Part shown: one piece after another, positions 59,899-64,000 of the stretch
How positions within the stretch are numbered: the first letter of the stretch is position 1
Layout of the letters: every line of letters begins with the position of its first letter
Source of the DNA: CAYMTR01 sp964393405
GTDB taxonomy: Bacteria > Bacteroidota > Bacteroidia > Bacteroidales > Prolixibacteraceae
DNA: 64,000 bases
Assembly (NCBI GenBank): GCA_964393405.1
Contig: CAYMTR010000003.1
Coordinates: 62,001-126,000, forward strand
Direction of reading: 5' to 3'
The notes under the pieces: model-generated
Told to the model about the DNA's origin: nothing
Seen by the model: the letters and a program-made list of their open reading frames with translations, nothing else
Database searches by the model: none
Program-made: the position numbers and the translations under genes

Positions 59899-61167
59899 TT
59901 AATCAAAATCCAATATTTTCATTAATACTAGCTCTATTTTTGTTTCACTAGCCTTTAATATCCTGAATTCAAAATTATCAATTGTTATTATGGAATTATT
60001 TTTAGGAATGTTTTCATGCTCGTTTATTATCAATCCGGCTAAAGTGTCGTATTCATCATCTTCGGGTAGCCCAAGATGATATTTTTCATTTAAAAATCCA
60101 ATTTCATGACGTGCAGAAAATATCCATTCTGTATCATTTACCCTTTTGATAACAAGATCATCCGTATCGTGCTCATCTTCTATCTCACCAAATATTTCTT
60201 CAAGTATGTCCTCTGTTGTTACTAGCCCCGATGTTCCTCCATATTCATCAACCACCACTGCAATCGTTTTGTGTTTTTGAGTGAAAATCTTTAAAAGATT
60301 GTTTGCTGTCATTGTTTCCGGAATTATGGAAATAGGGTTCATTATCGTTTTTAAAGAAGAAGGGTTCTTAAACAATTGTGAAGTATGTATATATCCTATG
60401 ATATTGTCTATTGAATCGTTGTAAATAAGGATTTTTGAAAAGCCTGTATCTATAAACCTGTTTTTTAATTCTTCGATAGTACTTGTATCTTCCATTGCTT
60501 CAATCTCAGTTCTGTGAACCATGCAATCCCTCACTTTAACTTTTGAAAAATCAAGCGCATTCTTAAATAGTTTTATTTCCGTTTCTTCTTCGTAATTGTT
60601 TTTTAGAGCAGGCTTATCAAGCTGATTTATATAATGATCAAGATCAATTCTTGTGAATATTATTTTTTCCGACTCGGGACTAACTTCTTTTCTGAAAATG
60701 TATTTTATTATCAACATCGACAGGAACATAGAAATCTTAGCAATAGGGTATAGTAAAATGTAAAAAAGAAGTACAGGAAAGGCGAAAAACCTTAATACTG
60801 CATTAGCATTTATTCTAAATAATGTCTTTGGTAAAAACTCGGCTGTAAATAGTATTAACAACGTTGAAATCAATGTCTGAAACAAAAGCACAAGTATATC
60901 TGAACTTATAAAAGATTGGATTGGAGGCTCCAACAATTTTGCAATTGCAAGACCATATATAACAAGTGAAATATTGTTGCCTACAAGCATTGTGGCAATG
61001 TATTGTTCTGAATTGGAAGAGAAAATATTTAGAATACTTGAAGTCATGGTACCCTTTTGTTTGTCAACTTCAAGCCTCATTTTATTTGAAGATACATAAG
61101 CTATTTCCATTCCTGAAAAGAAGAATGAAAATGTAATTGTGACTAATATTATAATTATCTCAGTCAT
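59899..61167 (-). CDS. DUF21/CBS/CorC-HlyC membrane protein (CorB/GldE-like)
   Basis: 422 residues. The N-terminal DUF21 (CNNM) domain has four hydrophobic helices, beginning EIIIILVTITFSFFFSGMEIAYVSSNKMRLE. Two CBS domains lie at about 205-325 (VRDCMVHRTEIEAMEDT, ...TIAVVVDEYGGTSGLVTTEDILEEIFGEIEDEHD), and a C-terminal CorC_HlyC domain (about 340-420) follows. The family includes magnesium exporters and the gliding protein GldE; which one cannot be told from sequence alone. It lies 5 bases after the LptC-like gene. Confidence 0.92.
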   Translation of the reverse strand: MTEIIIILVTITFSFFFSGMEIAYVSSNKMRLEVDKQKGTMTSSILNIFSSNSEQYIATMLVGNNISLVIYGLAIAKLLEPPIQSFISSDILVLLFQTLISTLLILFTAEFLPKTLFRINANAVLRFFAFPVLLFYILLYPIAKISMFLSMLIIKYIFRKEVSPESEKIIFTRIDLDHYINQLDKPALKNNYEEETEIKLFKNALDFSKVKVRDCMVHRTEIEAMEDTSTIEELKNRFIDTGFSKILIYNDSIDNIIGYIHTSQLFKNPSSLKTIMNPISIIPETMTANNLLKIFTQKHKTIAVVVDEYGGTSGLVTTEDILEEIFGEIEDEHDTDDLVIKRVNDTEWIFSARHEIGFLNEKYHLGLPEDDEYDTLAGLIINEHENIPKNNSIITIDNFEFRILKASETKIELVLMKILDFD

Positions 61168-61172
61168 GACTT

Positions 61173-61751
61173 TTATTGTTCAACTTCAATGACAAATGTC
61201 CCCTTAGGTTTAACAATTCTCCATTTTGTCATTTGTAGGTCAGATTCAAATCCTGTCCCAGTGAATATCTTATCTTTGGTAATAATTTTAACAAATTGAT
61301 CAGAATATATTATTTCCTTTTTCTCGTCCCAAAATAAAAGCTCAGTCAACAGTGAATCACCGGTTTCTGTCACGGCTACAACATCTTGTTTTGCTTCCCA
61401 AAGAGATCTTTGGTCGTAATATTTTCCGTATAATGCTTTAATGCTCGAAGTTACTTTATTTTTGCTATCATACTGCTCAATCCTGAATCCTTTTGGAAAT
61501 TCGTTGTAAGGAGGTTCTTCATCCTGAAAAATTTTCACTTCCGGGCATGTAAGTTTAAAACGTATGATTGCTGAATCTGAATATATCATTTCAATGCTGT
61601 CGCCTATAACTTCGGGTGCTCCCGGAGGATGCGTAAATGCTGCAATCTGCTCAATATTATTGTTCTTGCATGATAAAAAAAGCATTGCAATCCCCGTAAA
61701 GATTGCAATGCTTAATATATTTCTTTTAATGATGTTCTTATTTTTTAACAC
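61173..61751 (-). CDS. lptC: LptC-like LPS export protein (lipoprotein)
   Basis: 192 residues. Lipoprotein signal IFTGIAMLFLSC near residue 28. The OstA/LptC-like beta-fold (IEMIYSDSAIIRFKLTCPEVKIF, RIEQYDSKNKVTSSIKALYGKYYDQRSLWEAKQDVVAV, TGTGFESDLQMTKWRI) matches LptC of Bacteroidota. It should bridge the inner-membrane ABC exporter to LptD (28026-30641). Start is GTG at 61751, overlapping the preceding TPR gene by 14 bases and so translationally coupled. Confidence 0.88.
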   Translation of the reverse strand: MLKNKNIIKRNILSIAIFTGIAMLFLSCKNNNIEQIAAFTHPPGAPEVIGDSIEMIYSDSAIIRFKLTCPEVKIFQDEEPPYNEFPKGFRIEQYDSKNKVTSSIKALYGKYYDQRSLWEAKQDVVAVTETGDSLLTELLFWDEKKEIIYSDQFVKIITKDKIFTGTGFESDLQMTKWRIVKPKGTFVIEVEQ

Positions 61752-63348
61752 GGACTACTGTGCTTTCGTTAATCCATCCTCCTACGGTGTATCTACCACC
61801 TTCGGTTAAGCTTCTGAAGAAAACTTCTTCTTTATTTGGGAAATAGTTTCTATAGAAACTGGCCTTACTTTCGCCATCATTTTTGCAATTCGCATATCTT
61901 GATGCTCTTTCAAAGTTGTCTACTGCTATCCAGAAAACTGTTGAGCGTTCAAAGTCATCATCACTGAATCCTTTTGCTGATTGAGCATATACTTCTCCAA
62001 GTAACATATATGCTTCACAATAATCACTTTTCAGTTTTATGGCTTCACCAGCCATTGTGCTTGCATGCTGCAATTTGCTGTGTTGTAGACCTAGCATCCC
62101 TGAATAGTAATAATACATTGCTTTATTTTCAGGATTTTGCTCTCCTGTATAAGCTTTTTCATAATAGTCAAATGCCTTATCGTATTTCTCTTTCTTTACG
62201 AACATGTTTGCCATATTGAAAGCAGCATCTGGTGATGGTTCAAGATCATAAAGCTTTTCTGAGGCATTTGCATATATGTCACTGTCTGTACATCCTTCTT
62301 TTCTTAGCATTTTTACTATCTTCTTGACAAGAACAAGATCTGAAGGATTTTGTTTGAACTTAACAGTGTATAATTCTACCATTGTTTTGCAGTCCATAGC
62401 TCCACTGCTTTCTACTATCTGTTCAACAAGTGGTTCTGCTTGCAATGCTTTATCTTTTGTTGCTTCATTCTTCTTTTGCTCATCAATGATAGTCATTATC
62501 TTTTCATAGTTGTCAATAACTGTGGCATTGTCAAATTCATTGAATGCGTACAATCTTTTTGTTGATTGCATAAAAAGAACCATAACTGCCGGCTCAGCAT
62601 TGACCCCTGATTCAGCTATTGATTTTTCAGCAAAACCGTAACCTTTTTTGATGCCTTCTTTTAACTGACTTTCATTCAAATCTAATGTCAGTACTGTTTC
62701 AAGGTACTTTGCAGCTTTTCTTCCCATCAATTCACCTACATTGTCCATATACTTCATCCTCTTGTCGTAAATTTGCATCAAGGTGTCCAGATATATATTT
62801 TTAGTTTTGCTGTCTAATGCATCTTTGAGGTATTTCTCATACATATTCAAACCATCAATGTAGATCTGAGCTGTAGATTTAGGATATAAGCTGTATAGTT
62901 TTTTCCAGTGGGGCAATGCAGATGTGTAATCATTCTGTTTGTAAAACTCACGGTACAAAGATAAATTATTCAAAAACTCCATATCGCGTTCTTTTGTAAG
63001 CTGCTCGATATCTTTAAGGATAACTCCTGGTTCGTCAGACATTTCCGGAATTGGGTTTCCATCCCAGCTGAAGTTTATAACGTCTGAAGTGTTTGTTGAA
63101 ATATCAAGTTTCTTTGAATCGTCAAGAAACGTGAATTTCAAATATTTTGTTTTGGCACTGATTTGGATTTCGTATTTCCCGTCGAAACTAGTATAATAAC
63201 TGCTGTTTGTCTTATTTGCTTCAACTTGAATACCCCCGGCAGGTTTTCCATCAAGAAAAACTGTACCTGTGACCTTTCTTTGGGCAAATGTGAAATTTGC
63301 CAGTAAAACCAGCGAAATTATACCTAATGTTCTTGCTATCGTTTTCAT
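61738..63348 (-). CDS. Exported carboxypeptidase-regulatory-like / TPR protein
   Basis: 536 residues with a signal peptide (ARTLGIISLVLLANFTFAQ). Residues about 22-95 form a CarboxypepD_reg-like beta-sandwich (RKVTGTVFLDGKPAGGIQVEAN...FDGKYEIQI). The rest is helical TPR, clear at AAFNMANMFVKKEKYDKAFDYYEKAYTGEQNPENKAMYYYYSG split into two repeats. Likely an outer-membrane or periplasmic assembly factor; no defined function. It is upstream of lptC with overlapping ends and follows coaX. Confidence 0.85.
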   Translation of the reverse strand: MKTIARTLGIISLVLLANFTFAQRKVTGTVFLDGKPAGGIQVEANKTNSSYYTSFDGKYEIQISAKTKYLKFTFLDDSKKLDISTNTSDVINFSWDGNPIPEMSDEPGVILKDIEQLTKERDMEFLNNLSLYREFYKQNDYTSALPHWKKLYSLYPKSTAQIYIDGLNMYEKYLKDALDSKTKNIYLDTLMQIYDKRMKYMDNVGELMGRKAAKYLETVLTLDLNESQLKEGIKKGYGFAEKSIAESGVNAEPAVMVLFMQSTKRLYAFNEFDNATVIDNYEKIMTIIDEQKKNEATKDKALQAEPLVEQIVESSGAMDCKTMVELYTVKFKQNPSDLVLVKKIVKMLRKEGCTDSDIYANASEKLYDLEPSPDAAFNMANMFVKKEKYDKAFDYYEKAYTGEQNPENKAMYYYYSGMLGLQHSKLQHASTMAGEAIKLKSDYCEAYMLLGEVYAQSAKGFSDDDFERSTVFWIAVDNFERASRYANCKNDGESKASFYRNYFPNKEEVFFRSLTEGGRYTVGGWINESTVVRVKK

Positions 63349-63409
63349 AATAATCTTTTTTCTTTTACCACATCCAAAATTGATGCCAATATACTGTTCT
63401 TGGTTATAA

Positions 63410-64000
63410 TTAATTTATATGATTGAACTCTAAAATTCTATTTAATCCTATAAGGGTAATTTCAAGGCTTACAAAATTGTAACTTTTTAATAATTTTTCA
63501 AAATACTTTGTGTCTCCACCAGTTAAAATAATGAATAAATTTTCACTAAAAGTGTTAAAATAGTTAAAAACCGAATTTATCTCTCCGTTAAGCCCATATT
63601 GAATACCTCCAATTATTGAAGAATTTGTATCGTTGCCGGAATAATCACCCGGCGAATCTGTATGCAATAAAGGCAATTTGTTCGTAAATTGATGCAAAGC
63701 TTTAAATCTCATTGAAAGACCAGGAGTTATAAATCCTCCTTTATATTGGTTTTCTTTATTAATAAAGTCGTAAGTTACTGCTGTCCCTGCGTCTATTACA
63801 AGTAAATCTCTGTCCGGAAAAAGAAAATTTGCTCCTACTACTGCTGCAAGACGGTCTTTTCCTAGGGTTTCTGGCGTCTTGTAGCAATTTTCTATTGGAA
63901 TTTTTGTTTCGTGGCTTAGAAACAGAACTGGTTTTAATTCGGTTTTTAGAATTTCAATCAATTCTTCAGGTTTCTCCCTGACTGATGATATTATTGCAGC
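63410..64000 (-). CDS. coaX: Type III pantothenate kinase (partial, N-terminus beyond window)
   Basis: 196 codons remain; the frame stays open to the right edge. It phosphorylates pantothenate in CoA synthesis. Signature segments TPETLGKDRLAAVVGAN, LLVIDAGTAVTYDFI (ASKHA phosphate-2) and GGFITPGLSMRFKALHQFT identify CoaX. The first DxGNT phosphate loop is missing because it lies outside the window. The in-frame TTG at 63961 is not a start. Confidence 0.95.
   Translation of the reverse strand, partial: AAIISSVREKPEELIEILKTELKPVLFLSHETKIPIENCYKTPETLGKDRLAAVVGANFLFPDRDLLVIDAGTAVTYDFINKENQYKGGFITPGLSMRFKALHQFTNKLPLLHTDSPGDYSGNDTNSSIIGGIQYGLNGEINSVFNYFNTFSENLFIILTGGDTKYFEKLLKSYNFVSLEITLIGLNRILEFNHIN

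Overview
The window looks like ordinary chromosome from a low-GC member of the Bacteroidota, most likely Bacteroidales/Marinilabiliales-like. The reasons are the Bacteroidota-type LptD, the DUF4294 protein, the ApgM-type homoserine kinase, the two-component propeller sensor kinase, the N-succinylornithine-type transcarbamylase, promoters of the TTG/TAnnTTTG type, and the general lack of Shine-Dalgarno sequences. I found no tRNA, rRNA, CRISPR array, transposase, phage gene or integrase.

Layout. 0-2 kb: end of a probable Gfo/Idh/MocA oxidoreductase and an exported GH13 glycosidase. 2-6.5 kb: carAB (minus strand). 6.7-16 kb: arginine/proline cluster argR, GNAT acyltransferase, argG, argC, argD, proC, proB, proA, argF' (plus). 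16-20 kb: ilvD-ilvB-ilvN (minus). 20-26 kb: CDGSH protein, epimerase, nucleotidyltransferase, aspartate kinase and a phosphatase-fold protein. 26-27.5 kb: rpsF-rpsR-rplI. 27.5-34.7 kb: RidA, LptD, amidase, dnaA, YigZ. 34.8-37.6 kb: pyrB-pyrI, a GAF-domain protein and a sugar-kinase-like ATPase. 38-40.4 kb: a secreted beta-sandwich protein and an AraC regulator. 40.6-48.2 kb: ilvC, miaB, floA/nfeD, a SPOR protein, bcp and recA. 48.3-57.6 kb: thrA, an acetolactate decarboxylase lipoprotein, apgM, a sensor kinase on the other strand, and thrC. 57.7-64 kb: PpiD-like chaperone, CBS/CorC membrane protein, LptC, TPR protein and coaX.

How the genes fit together. carAB makes carbamoyl phosphate, which is used by argF' (arginine) and pyrBI (pyrimidines). 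ilvDBN and ilvC make branched-chain amino acids, and the lipoprotein acetolactate decarboxylase would consume the IlvBN product. lysC, thrA, apgM and thrC cover aspartate-family synthesis.

The most striking content is in the 5' leaders. (1) carA and pyrB are each preceded by a short ORF that runs through an intrinsic terminator and stops right after its U-tract, the architecture of the E. coli pyrBI attenuator. (2) ilvD is preceded by a 24-codon leader peptide with 15 Leu/Ile/Val codons and four mutually exclusive pairing segments ending in a terminator, a textbook branched-chain attenuator. (3) argR has two ARG boxes spaced 3 bp apart on top of its own promoter. Other points worth a look are a probable catalytically dead PafA-like phosphatase, Ala90 in the SOTCase-type transcarbamylase, and two intergenic palindromic elements.
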